Shown here piece after piece: positions 1 to 12,147 of a DNA stretch of 64,000 bases. The number at the start of each line of letters is the position of its first letter. The stretch's first letter is position 1. Source of the stretch: Quercus robur (lineage: Eukaryota; Streptophyta; Magnoliopsida; Fagales; Fagaceae); the NCBI RefSeq assembly GCF_932294415.1, contig NC_065535.1, positions 7,305,501 through 7,369,500 of the forward strand. The letters run 5' to 3'. The notes beneath the pieces are model-generated. The model was given only the letters and a program-made list of their open reading frames with translations, was not told the DNA's origin and did no database searches. A program made the position numbers and the translations under genes.

Positions 1-547
1 GATTTGACAATGGAGAGGAAGAGAGTTGAGGAATTTGAAGAGATTCTAAGGTAGAGATTGTGGGTGAAGAAATCTGGTTTTTCTTTAGGGTTTCTCTCTC
101 AAAATTCTCTCTGGAAGCTCTCTTTTAATCGTGGGTAAAAAGGGGTATTTATACTGGAGTGGGAGAGGAATGTGAAACGTTAGGTTTTACAAAACAGGGG
201 TGGCTCGCGGCTTGACCTTCGGCTTGACTAAGTCGTGAAATCCAGTCGCGAGTTAACCGTATGGCCAGTTGTCATGTTTTGTCCTGCAGTGCTCCAGCTA
301 GCATGACTGTTCATCTTCCAGCATGCTTGGCACGTGTGCTGCTTCTGGCGGCTTGCAGCCGCGAGTCACCCGCGAGTCCCAGCCGCGAGTCTCTGTTTTC
401 TTGCACACTCTTGAGCAAACTTCACTCTATCTCACTCACTACCCTTACAACAAACCCACCTAAATACAGGGTTACTAAATGCTGAATTACAAGCAAATTT
501 GGCACGGAATAAAGCCAATTAGATGGTTGAATAAATTCAACCTTACA
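1..547 (-). repeat. 3' LTR of element A (partial, cut by window edge)
   Basis: Matches 7115-7660 almost base for base. Ends with ...AACCTTACA on the + strand, i.e. TGTAAGGTT... at the LTR start on the minus strand. Contains CGCG-type motifs (for example near 208-245 and 360-390), partly decayed to CGTG/CATG. Confidence 0.93.
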
Positions 548-561
548 ATCTCCCCCTTTGG
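548..561 (-). other. Polypurine tract of element A
   Basis: On the minus strand the sequence is CCAAAGGGGGAGAT, directly next to the LTR start TGTAAGG. This is the plus-strand priming site expected just inside a 3' LTR. The same tract lies at the same place in B, C, E and F. Confidence 0.85.
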
Positions 562-1373
562 CTATTCCATGACAAAACCCTAAAACAGACTCTAGACTTA
601 ACATGTGAGTTGGGAACGGTTGAACAAAACTCACTCACACCTAACTCTAGAAGCTGTGAAGCACTTGAATCATATGAACATAATACTCCTGAAACACAAC
701 AATACACCATGATCATTGTAAGCAGAAAATTATAAATGCATATGAAACAGGCAATATGTGATCAAGCAAAGATGGAGTTAATAAACAAACCATGGCTTGA
801 TCACCCAAGTGAACACCACAAGGTAGTGATCACAATGCTCATTCACACTTGGAATGAACACAAGGACATACAAGTTAGCAAGCACAAGGCAAGACACTTG
901 TATGCTCAACACTCAACCAATGCATAACACACAAGGTATATGCATCTAGGAACAATCCTACAAGGGCACAAGAGTGACAGTACATAAACCAAAATGCAGA
1001 ACATTTAGATTAAAGTACTGATTTCAACATAGCATAAAGGCTGCATTAAGCAAGGTACATACCATAAAGCCTACAAACTATGCATAAAACATTAACCCTA
1101 AAAGCTTACAAAAGCACATGGGTACAAAACACAAAAACATTCTGAATAACATCATCAAAATATATTAAAGTTTAAACCAAGAGTATAAGTAATGAGTTAG
1201 AAACAACTATACACAAAATACCCAAAAACATAAGCATATATAAACAGAGTTTCTGAATTTGATAACTATGACAACTCCCCCTCAACACATTACTCCCCCT
1301 TAAGATTTGCTTTTCTGCTTTTCATCATCAATGACATAATTTCTCCCCCTTTTTGACCGGAATGGCCAAAGGG

Positions 1374-2450
1374 TCACTGGTCATGCTGAGTTATGAAGCT
1401 GTTAAGTTTAGCAGACAAGACATCAATTTGGTCTTGCATGGCTCTCATCCTGTCAGAGTGCTCAATTTGGACTACCCTGATCCCATCAAGTCTTTCCAGA
1501 ATGATTTGGAAAGCATCTGGAGGTGTATCTGCAAAAGTTGAAGCTCTGTGTCTTTTGCCACTCCTCCTAGGTGTTGAGGTTGATGCATGCCCTGCTGCCT
1601 CTGCTTCAGTCTCCATTGGGACACCCTCTCCTTCATCACCTTCATCTTTTTCTCCCGGAAGCCTAACACTTATCCTTTTGCAGGTAAGCTTGTTAATTGC
1701 AGAAGGTGTGGACATGGGACTGATGTCTTGAGGGATTGGAACACCCTTCCTTCTAAAAATCCTCATTAGCAAACTGGGAAAGATCAATTTAGGCCTAGAG
1801 GTTGTTCTAGTCTCATCCACAATGGTGTCATATATGTGGGAACTTATGTCTATGAAATTCTTTTCTTTGAGATCCATCAGAAAAACTGCTCTAGCACAAT
1901 TGATTGTAGTCAATTTCTTAATGGGATAGAGGTTAAACATCATGATTATTGTAAGGCATCTCATGTCCACTGGAAAGGCAGTGGTATTCAAACATTTCCC
2001 TTCTCTCTGCCCACCTATCCTTTGTTGAACTGTTTCAATAGAAACACTCCTATCCTTGTAATTGATAAATTCTTCATCATCTAATCCTTCAAGCCCTAAT
2101 GCATCATCTATGACATGTGCATCCAAAACGAATTCTTTACCTCTAACCCAGCAACTCAATTCATTCTCCTTTATCACCGCATTTGAGTAAAACTCCCTAA
2201 TCAGGGGTTCACACACAGCAGGGAAATCACTCAGAAGCTTTTCCCATCCTCTTCCTTCAAAACAGCTGGGAATAAAGGTTTGTCTTAAGTCCTCCAAATC
2301 TACAAATCTTTCTTGAATAATTCCTGCATTCAAGAAGTTATCCTTGTATCTCTTAAAGTGGTGAACTGACCTAAACAGTTTAGAATCCATCTTTAATCTT
2401 TTGTCAGCCTTCTTTGCAGTAGATTTCTTCTTCTGAGGTGAGGGAGCCAT
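1374..2450 (-). CDS. ORF3 of element A: putative plant transposon protein-type
   Basis: Open frame of 358 aa from the MAPSPQKKK start. An in-frame upstream Met exists, but the bases before MAPSP read TTGTTCACAG, a good splice acceptor, so I take MAPSP as the start. The N-terminus is basic (KKKSTAKKADKRLK). The globular core has FEGRGW, LIREFYSN, CWVRGKEF, ALGLEG, LTIIMMFNLYPI and RAVFLMDL. This is the pattern of the plant-specific 'putative plant transposon protein' domain (Pfam PF20167, as I recall). The C-terminus has an acidic/Thr-Ser-rich linker (about 265-310) with a basic RRSGKRHR patch, then a short amphipathic helix ending FITQHDQ. It has no RT, integrase or DDE signature, and its biochemical role is unknown. 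It is nearly identical to B ORF3 (50905-51981) and lies between gag and the 3' LTR, where env-like ORFs sit in SIRE-type elements. Confidence 0.8.
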   Translation of the reverse strand: MAPSPQKKKSTAKKADKRLKMDSKLFRSVHHFKRYKDNFLNAGIIQERFVDLEDLRQTFIPSCFEGRGWEKLLSDFPAVCEPLIREFYSNAVIKENELSCWVRGKEFVLDAHVIDDALGLEGLDDEEFINYKDRSVSIETVQQRIGGQREGKCLNTTAFPVDMRCLTIIMMFNLYPIKKLTTINCARAVFLMDLKEKNFIDISSHIYDTIVDETRTTSRPKLIFPSLLMRIFRRKGVPIPQDISPMSTPSAINKLTCKRISVRLPGEKDEGDEGEGVPMETEAEAAGHASTSTPRRSGKRHRASTFADTPPDAFQIILERLDGIRVVQIEHSDRMRAMQDQIDVLSAKLNSFITQHDQ

Positions 2451-4512
2451 CTGTGAACAATCAGAAAAGGCCACAACAACATAGAACAATATATGTGCAG
2501 AATCAGTCAGTACCATGTAATTAACAAAGAGATATCATCCATACAAATGAACTTTGAACACTTAAACAATAAGCTACTTAGAACAATCACATGGATAAAC
2601 CAAGCCTAAGATAAGAAACACATGAACAACATGGAGAAACTATCCTAAAGGCAGATATATGTCATTGAGACATATAATGGAAAAATGATATGACACACAA
2701 TCAGTATTTTGATGCTAACAGAAGCTCCCAACAGATTAACACAATAGAACAAGCACAATCAGCACAGTAAAAACACACAATATCCAACGGATCATTTTGA
2801 AACAACACAACAGCTCAAGATCAGATAAAATAAACGACACACTAAGCTAGGCACAGTATGAAGACCAAAAAGGAACCGACTATCATCAACACAAACTTTA
2901 GCAACAGCAACCACAAGCTAAGCATGAACAAGGAGCAAAATCTAACACACAAACCCATTTCTAAATCACAAACATATGCGAAAAATCAAAGGGGAAAAGC
3001 ACAAAAACAAGTAGAAAAGAGTGCAAAACTGAAAACCCATGCCTGTGACTTGAAGATTTTGAGCTACAAGAATGCAACAATGGAGATTGGAAATGGGAGC
3101 ACGGAGTGTTTGGGAGGAAGATAGTTTAGAGGGAAGATGAACAGTCACAAAAGTTCGAGGGAAAACTGAAAAGAGGTTTAAAAACTGCTCCTGTTTCTGC
3201 AAAACACGCGTTTTTCGCGACTTGATTAAGTCTCCACAAAGTCGCCAGCTCAAGCCGCCAAAGCACTCAAGACCAAAAATTTGAAAAATTTTTCTAAGTG
3301 TTTTTCGCGACTGGAAGGTCTACCCGCGAGTGAGTCGCGAGCTAAGCCGTGAAAATCTCTGAGTGAACCTCCCGACTGGACCTTCCACTCGCGAACAAGT
3401 CGCCAAAAAAGACCAGCGAAGAAGCGACTGAGGCTCGCGACTTGACATACCCGCGACTGAGCCGCCAAAACAGGGCAAAACTGGATTTTTGAAATTTTCA
3501 GATTTTTTAAATAAAATACTTTCCAAAAACACCTAAAACACTCAAAAATCTTTTTGTGCTTGAATTAACAAAGATTGAGCATGTGAAAATATATTTCATC
3601 AAGTATAATCACACAAATGAATATGGCATTTATTGAACATAAACTTGTGTGTTGTGTGTGGATACCAACAATGAGATAGTCCTTCGTCTAATGTGAAACT
3701 TCAATGATCAATTCAACCAAGACATACACAATTAGCACTAGATCATGTGACCCATCTCAAATATAGAAATATGTATATATGACCTCCCACACAACTTGAT
3801 AATCATAACTTGGAGCTTATCATTTGACTCCACTTTCAATCAAAACATTTGATCTTTTTGATCTTTTGAGGCAGTCATCTCTCATTGTGAGAGTGATATA
3901 TGACATTTCACTTTAAAGAACAGGCCTTTGGCCTTTTTGAATAAACAATCACTTTAATATAAGGTCGCTTACCCTTTTTCCTAGTCAAATACTAGAATGT
4001 GCGACAGGCTTTTGCAGCTCAATATCTCTTTTCATTTGGAGATTTACATTTGGTGAGCTCTTTTTAGCAAAACAAAAATAAAAAGTGGGAAGATATATAG
4101 ATACAAGTCTATGCATGTCTCAAGATCAACATAACCATTCACTAATCATTCATGACAAGTTTGAAGATCTATTTACAACAATCACATAGATTTCAAGATT
4201 TTTCCCACAGTGATATGAGTGCATGTAAACAAGCAATGCTCGAAAATGCACAAAGCCATTAGCACAAAGGTACAAGGCAAAACAAGTTTTGAGACAAAAC
4301 TCAACAAAGTCAATCAAGCTTTTTGATTTTCTAATTTTTTATGTGATTTTTGGATTTTTGACACAAGAAACAAAAAGATTGATAAAACAAAATTAAAAAT
4401 ATTCACAAGAGACAAGCAAACAAACAAAAAAAAAAAAAGAAAACAGCAAGCAAACCAAACAAACATTGTCGCAAAGCATAGGAAGTATTAATGCATGGAC
4501 ATGTTGTAATGC
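2451..4512 (-). other. Noncoding region between gag and ORF3 in element A, with CGCG array
   Basis: About 2 kb without a credible ORF, colinear with 48863-50904 in B. The part next to ORF3 (about 3200-3460) holds at least eight CGCG cores, mostly as TCGCGAC or TCGCGAG, the same motif that repeats in this element's LTR. A pyrimidine-rich stretch and a putative 5'UTR intron follow. The donor-like site here reads CAG|GCATGGG, where B has CAG|GTATGGG, and the acceptor is TTCACAG before ORF3. I infer an internal promoter; no transcript evidence is visible. Confidence 0.5.
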
Positions 4513-6483
4513 TTATGCATGAGTACCCTTTTTTACCCACACGTCACTTGCGTTTGGGGTGATTTCCTTATAGGATTGGGTACGGGAGTTAGGGCTTTCA
4601 AACCTTCGTGAGAAGCTTTCCAAGCAGCTGGTGAATGCACCAATCATCTTCATCACGTTCATCATTTCGGGATCTCCATTTTAATCTCTAGATTGATCAC
4701 CTGCCCAAATTCTCCTATCATTTCTGGGTCCTCCTGACCTTTGAGGAGTTGCATTGTTCTTTGCTCTCAGCTTTCGGCAATTTGGTCGAGTATGCCCTTG
4801 AAGTCCACAATAATGGCACACATAAGTTCCTCTAGGACCTCTTTGTGGTCGTGGACGTGACTTGGCACGAGATTCAGACCTGCCCACAGACTGATTACGG
4901 GGATTCAGCATCCGTTGGTTCACCACATTCTTTTTCTCCTCCACCTCGAGCTTCTCACCAGTAAGGTCAGCTACAACTGGATCTTTGGCCTTTACAAACT
5001 TCACTTCTTTAGTGACATTTCCAGATGAACTACTTCCTCCGGTATATCCCAATCCGGATTTGTCTGAAAAGCTCTTTTGAGATGATATATCATCATCTAG
5101 CTTCTTGGTGGTGACCCTTTCTATTTTAGCATTCGCTTGCACAACCTCATTCTCAAGAAATCGCACTTTTGTGTAAGCTTCGGGCAACTCACCATTCAGT
5201 GTTTCTATCTCACATTTGGCCTCCCTATATCGAATTAGGAGACTTTTGTAGTCCTCCTCAGCCTTCTTCATTTTTCTCACAGCAACCTTGGCCACCCTTT
5301 TGTACTTACCCGACTTCTCCAAGAGTGAGTTATAATTCTCTTGAAGATTTGCTGTGCTTTCATCTTCTTCAGCATCTGATTCTTCAACAATTCCTAGTGA
5401 TTCATCATCACTATGTTCTCCAAGGTCTCGTACAAGCAGGTTCAACTCATCCGAAGACTCAACATGAGCAATAGTCATAAAAGCTGAATAGTTCCCCTCT
5501 CCATCACAGCTCTCTTCAGATTCTGAGTTAGACGAATCCGAGTCACTCAAGGTCGTGGCATACACTTTGCCTTTCGATTTCAAATAATTCGGACATTCCT
5601 TCTTAAAGTGTCCATGCCCGTTACATTCGAAACAAGTGACACCTTGTGTGGGTTGGGATTCTTTTCCATCTTTCTTTTTGAAATCCCTCTTCTCCCTTCC
5701 AGAACTTTGGAATTTTCTTTTATCATCAAATTTGCCATTATTTTTGAATTTCAAGAACTTTCTGATATTTTTGACAAGGTAGGCTACATCTTTGTCAACC
5801 ATATCTTCTCCCGATGAGTCTTGGTCTTCCACCTTCTCATTAATGGTCTTTAGAGCAAGATATTTACTCTTCCGTTGATTGGGCAGCGACATCTCATAAG
5901 TCTGCAGAGAACCAACCAGCTCCTGTACTTTGATGTCATCAAGGTCCTTGCTCTCTTCAATTGCTGTCACTTTAGCACGAAAACTTTCCGGCAATGATCG
6001 ACGGATCTTCCTTACAATCTTTGAGTCCTCCGTTTTCTCCCCCAAGTTGAACTTACTGACAACCACCTCATTTAGCTTCCCACAGAAAGAGTCAAAAGAT
6101 TCATCCTCACTCATTTTGAGCTCCACAAACCGAGTGGTCAGCATTTGTAACTTGGTGTCTTTCACTTTCTTCGTGCCTTCATAAGTTGTTTCCAGAATCT
6201 CCCATGCATCTTTGGCAATGGTAATGTGAGAAATCCTGTGAAATTCATCTGGAGACACACCACAGAAAATAGCATTGAGTGCTTTACTGTTAGCATTAGA
6301 TGCAGCAAGTGCTGCCTTATCCCATGTGGATTTGGCTGCCTCAGGTTTGGTCCAACCAATCTCAACAGCATCCCAAACGGATTCATCAATAGAACACAGA
6401 AAAGCTCTTATACGAACCTTCCAAAAAGCATAATTACTACCATCAAAATATGGAGGTGCATTTAGGGATTGAGACCTATCCAT
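4513..6483 (-). pseudogene. gag: gag of element A (one nonsense change)
   Basis: Copia-type Gag starting MDRSQSLNAPPYFDGSNY, the N-terminal signature of copia gag (DUF4219/UBN2 type). Two zinc knuckles of the CX2CX4HX4C type are far apart: CFECNGHGHFKKEC near residue 285 and CHYCGLQGHTRPNC near residue 555, with an acidic and coiled-coil-like region between them. The frame stops at 4681-4683, where TAA replaces a CAA codon (element B has EQNGD here). It then reads on in frame through a tail homologous to B to the normal stop at 4513-4515. The protein would package RNA into particles; no protease is encoded to process it. The truncation removes only about 55 C-terminal residues, after both knuckles, so function could survive. 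Confidence 0.9.
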
Positions 6484-6535
6484 CTCAAAAGGGAGTCAAG
6501 GATCACACAATGGTAATGAAACCAATAGCAGTGTA

Positions 6536-6552
6536 CCCGCTCTGATACCAAT
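6536..6552 (-). other. Primer-binding site of element A
   Basis: Minus strand reads ATTGGTATCAGAGCGGG directly after the LTR end ...GAACTTTCA. TGGTATCAGAGC is the standard plant copia PBS complementary to the 3' end of initiator tRNA-Met. Confidence 0.9.
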
Positions 6553-7660
6553 TGAAAGTTCAAAAACGTGTACAAAAAACCTTTGAACGTTTAGACCCCC
6601 AAATTACAACTTAACCAATTCAAGCAATATGTCAAACAACTAATGTGCGGAAACTTAACACATGCTATAATATGAAATTGGTTAAAATCTATCTAAGCCA
6701 TAACATAATAAAACCACAGCAGATAATATAAAGGCAAAGATAGAGAGGAAGGAAGATGCAAACACAAAGACAACACGCGATGTGTTATCGAAGAGGAAAC
6801 CGAAGTCCTCGGCGAAAAACCTCTCCGCCGCCTTCCAAGCGGTAATCAATCCACTAGAAAATACAGTTGGGATACAAGGACAGCAATAGACCCTCCAAGC
6901 CTAATCTACCCAGTGCACCTAAGCCCTCCAAGCTTCTTGCTCCAACGAGGTTGCGCCGAACCTTTTTCTTTTCTAGCTTCCCGGATTCCGCTACTAGACC
7001 ATAGCATCAACCAATGAAGATTGGCTCCTTCCTAACTGCTTCCCAGAAATCCAAACAACTGTCTCATAGTGATGACGATGGTGAGAACCAGGTTTGGTAT
7101 AATGCCTCTCAAGGATTTGACAATGGAGAGGAAGAGAGTTGAGGAATTTGAAGAGATTCTAAGGTAGAGATTGTGGGTGAAGCAATCTGGTTTTTCTTTA
7201 GGGTTTCTCTCTCAAAATTCTCTCTGGAAGCTCTCTTTCAATCGTGGGTAAAAGGGGTATTTATACTGGAGTGGGAGAGGAATGTGAAACGTCAGGTTTT
7301 ACAAAACAGGGGTGGCTCGTGACTTGACCTCGCGGCTTGACTAAGTCGCGAGATCCAGTCGTGAGTTAACCATATGGCCAGTTGTCCTGTTTTATCCTAT
7401 AGTGCTCCAGCTAGCATGACTGTTCATCTTCCAGCATGCTTGGCACGTGTGCTGCTTCTGGCGGCTTGCAGCCGCGAGTCACCCGCGAGTCCCAGCCGCG
7501 AGTCTTTGTTTTCTTGCACACTCTTGAGCAAACTTCACTCTATCTCACTCACTACCCTTACAACAAACCCACCTAAATACAGGGTTACTAAATGCTGAAT
7601 TACAAGCAAATTTGGCACGGAATAAAGCCAATTAGATGGTTGAATAAATTCAACCTTACA
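6553..7660 (-). repeat. 5' LTR of element A
   Basis: 1108 bp, TG...CA on the minus strand (TGTAAGGTTGAA...GAACTTTCA). A TATA-like GTATAAATACC lies about 400 bp from the LTR start and follows a block of CGCG-type motifs. The R/U5 part has the GCTTGGAGGG-rich segment shared with B, C, D and H. Confidence 0.93.
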
Positions 7661-8811
7661 CATTTTTAAGGAATGTTAAAAGTAGTACATGTTTTACTAC
7701 ATAAATTTTTTTCTTTTTGGAGAAAATTTTACTACATAAAATTTATAAGCTGTTGTGATAATAAATGTAATTAATAGATTTCGATCACCTAATAACTAAA
7801 TATTTGAATTGCCTATTATTTATAACTGATGACACAATAATTTATAAGCTTAATGTAAAAAAACTGGTATTACATTTATCACTACTCATAGAAGTTACCT
7901 AAAATAAAAACAGACCACACAAACAAAATGTCCTTAATGTTAAAGAAAAATCCTAAATCCCCTCCATGTTTACGTTTGAATTAAAATAAATGATTACTAA
8001 GCAATAACAATATATATGGGAAAAAAAATTTCAACAAGCATCAATAGAAACACAATCATGTAAAAACACCAAATTCTATGTGGAAAACTCTTCGGTGTAG
8101 AGGAAAAAACCATGGGCAGCTCTGAAAAATATCCACTATGAAATAGGATTTACAACTCTGCCAAACTTGAGTCCACAATAAATTGGATATACAATAAATA
8201 AATCTCAACGAGTAAAATACAATCTCACCACAAAACCAATAGCAAAGATCTTCACTTTGAACTCTTCATCTCTCTATAATTGTAGTACCCAAAAACATCC
8301 AAGAGAACTTCACAAATTTATCTTCCTTATGCAGCTTGAGCATAGCTTATGATTAAAAAAAAAAATGTCTTAATTTTCTTTTTCACTCTCACATTCTCTC
8401 ACTGTATTTTCTCTCTGTTTCTTTCAAAATACACCTCTCAAGACTCTCTATGTCTTGCTCTCAATATTTTGGTTTGTTGTAAAAGCGGAAGCTTTAGTAC
8501 CAATTTGTTGAGAATAGCGGAAATGTAAATATCTATTTATTATGTGTGTATCCAAATAATAGTGAGTTTATGCAAAATAGAAATAGAAAGACAAAATAAA
8601 CAATCATATGAGAATACAAAGATTTACGTGGTTCGACTTTTGACCTACATCCACGGGCGGCGTCAAAGAGAAAGTTTCACAAACAAAAAAAAGGAGATTA
8701 CAAAGGTGGTACCAAAATACTCTCACAAAACCCAAACTCCAATACACCCAAAAAAACTCTCACTCACGTGATTAGAAAAACCTGAAAATCTCTAAAACAA
8801 ATTCATGCCTT
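7661..8811. other. Spacer with degenerate LTR-like remnants
   Basis: AT-rich with no credible gene. Around 8045-8130 and 8490-8660 there are phrases typical of plant LTRs and their flanks (GTGGAAAACTCTTCGG, TAGTACCAATTTGTTGAG, TTTACGTGGTTCGAC). TAGTACCAATTTG followed by TTGAGAATAGCGG looks like a reversed PBS/LTR junction of another old copia element. Boundaries cannot be fixed. Confidence 0.35.
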
Positions 8812-9214
8812 AGAGCATTCTCATCAAGGATCTCAAAAAATTTAGCATTTCAAAAACCTGCTTTATTTATTTTAATAACTCACTTTACAATACACTCAAC
8901 ATCAAAAGTTTTATACTTTTTACCACTTCATTAATTAAAGATAGTGAGAGAGAGAAGAAAGGATAGTGATAAAGAGTCTGGTGAGAAGAAAATAGGAATA
9001 GTGAGATTGAGAAAAGATATTTTAATTAAAGTGGTATTAATATATTATTATATTTATAAGATTTGAGCTACAGTAGACTATCATACATAGCAGTCCACTG
9101 TAGCTTAGATGCTAAAATTTTAAACACTAACACCTTTGTTGTAGTGTGCTTTTTTGGAATGAGATGCTAAAAAATAGCATTTTTAGCTTTTGAGAGTTTT
9201 ATTGTGAATGCTCT
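8812..9214. mobile_element. MITE, GAGCATTC family
   Basis: About 400 bp with terminal inverted repeats AGAGCATTCTCATCAA and, reversed, AGAGCATTCACAATAA. Flanks TTA/TCA are close to the TWA target duplication of PIF/Harbinger-type MITEs. No coding capacity. Related ends flank 62393-63594. Confidence 0.65.
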
Positions 9215-9650
9215 CAGTGCTCTATACAAAATGACAAAGAATAGAAAAACTTATTCTAATATTGCGGCAATCATAACGCTAACGATAGCCGCATAACTAG
9301 TGTATATATTGCAAGAGATGTGGGCCTTTTGTCGTGGAGTGCAATACAAACTTGTCGAGTTGCTTAAGTCAGCAAAACATAGTCCTATTAGTACTAGGAC
9401 TCGGTTAATTCCTTTGACCATATTAAAAGCCACGTAACAACATGGTTTGTATCTCACACTCCAACACGAAAATTTTTCTTCAACCAAAAACCAGCATGTC
9501 CCACACGCCTAAAGTCAAGTCTCTTTTCTACAAGCTTGCCAGACAAGCTCATTTAGAGCTTTGATAAGATGTGGGCTGGATCCATGGGGCTACGATGCAC
9601 CTAACAATGAATAGGTAAACATAAAGGATTCCCACAAAAGGTATCTAAAG
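9215..9650. other. Spacer, no gene seen
   Basis: About 430 bp of ordinary sequence. It may be the original upstream region of P450-1, since element 9651-10754 separates it from the coding start. Confidence 0.3.
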
Positions 9651-10754
9651 CATGGTTTTGAAACACGGACCGCCCATTGAACCATAAAAGGAAGGGGTTC
9701 AAGGTTTTTGAGGTCGAATCGAGGTCAAACCGTGCTGATGTTATAATTAATTTAATAATTATTTTAAATATATGTAAAAATATTAAATTAATAAAAAATA
9801 GAAAAATTAACCTTATGTGAGAAAAAAACAAGAATAAATCACAAGATTCACAACTTTCACAAGTAAAAGATTGATGTTCACAGATTATTTTACACAATAA
9901 AAATGAACCCAACAATCCAATCTGGGCAGTAATTACACCCAAAAAAAAAAGTTAATAGAAAATTTCAAATTGGCATTAGTAACAATATCCAGATGATATG
10001 TTGCTTGATAACTTGAGAAAAATTGGCCAAAAAATATAAATTGACATAAAAGAAAGAAGAATTAAAAAGGATAAAGTACCTTGCAAGAGCATAGTCGAAA
10101 TGAGATTTAGAAGGAGGCCTATTGAAGTTGAAGAATGGTAGATTGCCTTTCCAAGTAGGACTTGGAGTGACGACGACGAGGGAGAGAGGCAGAGATGAGA
10201 GTGAGGCAAGCTGTGATCTGGGCTGAGGTCTGTGGTGGCCGATGGCAATAAGGGAGAGAGGCAAAGATGTAATGAGAGTGGGAGAGAGAGGCAGAGAGTG
10301 ATTGAGAGAGTGAGGTGAGGGCGAAGCTGCGATTTGTGCAGAGAGTGGTGTCTGACGGCAACGAGGGAGAGAGGCAAAGATGAGAGATGTAATTGAGAGA
10401 GTGAGGGAGAGGCAGAGAGCTCAGGAAGTGATTGAGAGAGTGAGGCAAGGGTTTCAGGTTTTTATTTTGTTTCATGTTTATGCTTATAAGTCCAAACGAT
10501 GCCGTTTAGGAAAAAAAATAGAGAAGAGAGTCCAACGGTTCTATTTAAGGCTTGAAACAAAGAAACCGTGTGAACCGGCTGAATCGATCATGGTTCACAG
10601 AATCAGGCAGTCGGACCGCGGTCTGTACGGATCATTGCTTTTTTTTTTTTTTTTTGGTATGGAACGGTTCTTCACGTTAAACAGACTGTAGAAATGGCCG
10701 ATTCAAGATTTTCTCGGTCAGATTGTACAGTCTGGTTTGGGTTTCAAAACCATG
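9651..10754. mobile_element. Non-autonomous TIR element upstream of P450-1
   Basis: 1104 bp with inverted ends CATGGTTTTGAAAC...GTTTCAAAACCATG (14 bp perfect). The flanking 8-bp duplication is ATCTAAAG (9643-9650) / ATCTAGAG (10755-10762), one mismatch. The 8-bp TSD suggests hAT; a Mutator-like element with one decayed base is the alternative. The inside is AG-rich low complexity (10170-10450) and a T run near 10639; the apparent ORFs there are simple-sequence artefacts. It ends 32 bp before the P450-1 ATG, so it replaced or displaced the promoter. Confidence 0.75.
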
Positions 10755-11532
10755 ATCTAGAGGAGTCCCTACAACCATATCCTAAAATGGATTTTCTTCC
10801 ACCTTCCCTAAATTCTGCCAACATAGCTGGACTTTTAGCCATAATTCTTTTCTCCTACTGTCTTCTAAAGAGGTCCAGAGTTGGCCTAGCCAAAACAGTA
10901 TCAGTTCCTGCTGGTGCATGGCCTTTAATTAGTCACCTTCCTCTGTTGGGAGCAACTTAGACTCCCCACATAACTTTGGGAGCCATGGCTGACAAGTACA
11001 GACCACTTTTTACAATCAAGCTTGGATTGCAAATTGGTTTGGTGTTGAGAAGTTGGGAGATGGCTAAGGAGTGCTTTACCACCAAAGCCTTGGTCGTGTC
11101 CTCACGGCCCAAACTAGTAGCCACAAAACACTTGTGCTATAACTTATGCTATGTTTGGCTTTGCACCCCATGGTCCCTATTGGTGTGAATTGCGTAAAAT
11201 AACCACTTTAGAGCTACTATCTAATTGCCGGCTTGAGAAGTTTTCCCACATTGGAATCTCCGAAAATGAGAATGATAAAAAAGATTTATACAAACTTTGG
11301 ATCAAGAAAAAGAACGGGTCAAGCTTGATTTTGGTGGAGTTGAAGCAATGGTTTGGGGATATGAACCTCAACGTGATTCTTAGGATGATTGCTGGAAAGA
11401 GGTACTTTGGTTCTAGTGATGGGGTTAATGAAGAAGAGGCTTGGCGTTGCCAAAAGGCCTTTGGGGACTTCTTTCATCTTTTGGGGTTGTTTGTGGTGTT
11501 TGATGATATTCCTTTTCTTGGGTGGTTAGATT

Positions 11533-12063
11533 TAGGGGTGTCAATGTTCGACCCAACCCGCGAACATGACACGAACCCGACACGAACCCAACACGGGTTT
11601 TTGCGGGTTAGGGTTGGGCCTTAATGGGTTTGGGTCATAATTGGGTTGACCCGAAATCGACATGATAAGAAAAGTCTCATAAGTGGATCAACCCGTGTAA
11701 CCCGCAATAAACACGTTTGACAGACCAATTTATTTGCGTCAACCTGAAATGACCTACTTAACACAACCCCTTTAACTCGTATTACAAATAAATATTCATT
11801 TTATTTTAGATTTGTCAAATACCTATCCAACATATATTTTTTTAAAAAGAAAAGTGAGTAATTACAAAAACTTATAAGGAATATAATTGGAAATTGAAAC
11901 TTTACAAATCCTAGATCTCTAAACCCTGCAAACTCTAAATCTCTAAACCTTCTTAAAAATATCTAATTTTTTTATTTATTTATTTATTTTAGTTGTACTA
12001 CTCACTCTACTATCTTATTAACTCACGCCCAATTTTCAAACTCAAAGTCTCAAACTGGTTTTT

Positions 12064-12147
<84 letters not shown>

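Larger units (their letters stand above)
1..7660 (-). mobile_element. Element A: copia-type LTR element with gag and ORF3, no pol
   Basis: A minus-strand LTR retrotransposon. In its own 5' to 3' order it has a 5' LTR (7660-6553), a tRNA-Met-type PBS, gag (6483-4513), about 2 kb of noncoding DNA with a CGCG motif array, ORF3 (2450-1374), a polypurine tract and a 3' LTR cut by the window start. No protease, integrase, RT or RNase H is present between the LTRs, so it must be mobilised in trans. It has the same plan as element B at 45707-53911. The two LTRs differ at several visible bases, so A is older than B. The TSD cannot be checked because one end lies outside the window; the flank at the 5' LTR is CATTT (7661-7665). 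Confidence 0.93.

Noticed and set aside
261..485. 74-aa frame MASCHVLSCSAPASM, repeated at 7374 and 55238
   Set aside because: Lies within LTR sequence of A and H; its repetition reflects LTR copies and the frame is not conserved in C.
9965..10475. Three overlapping minus-strand frames rich in Leu/Ser/Pro
   Set aside because: They lie in the AG-rich low-complexity interior of the TIR element 9651-10754 and have no domain pattern.
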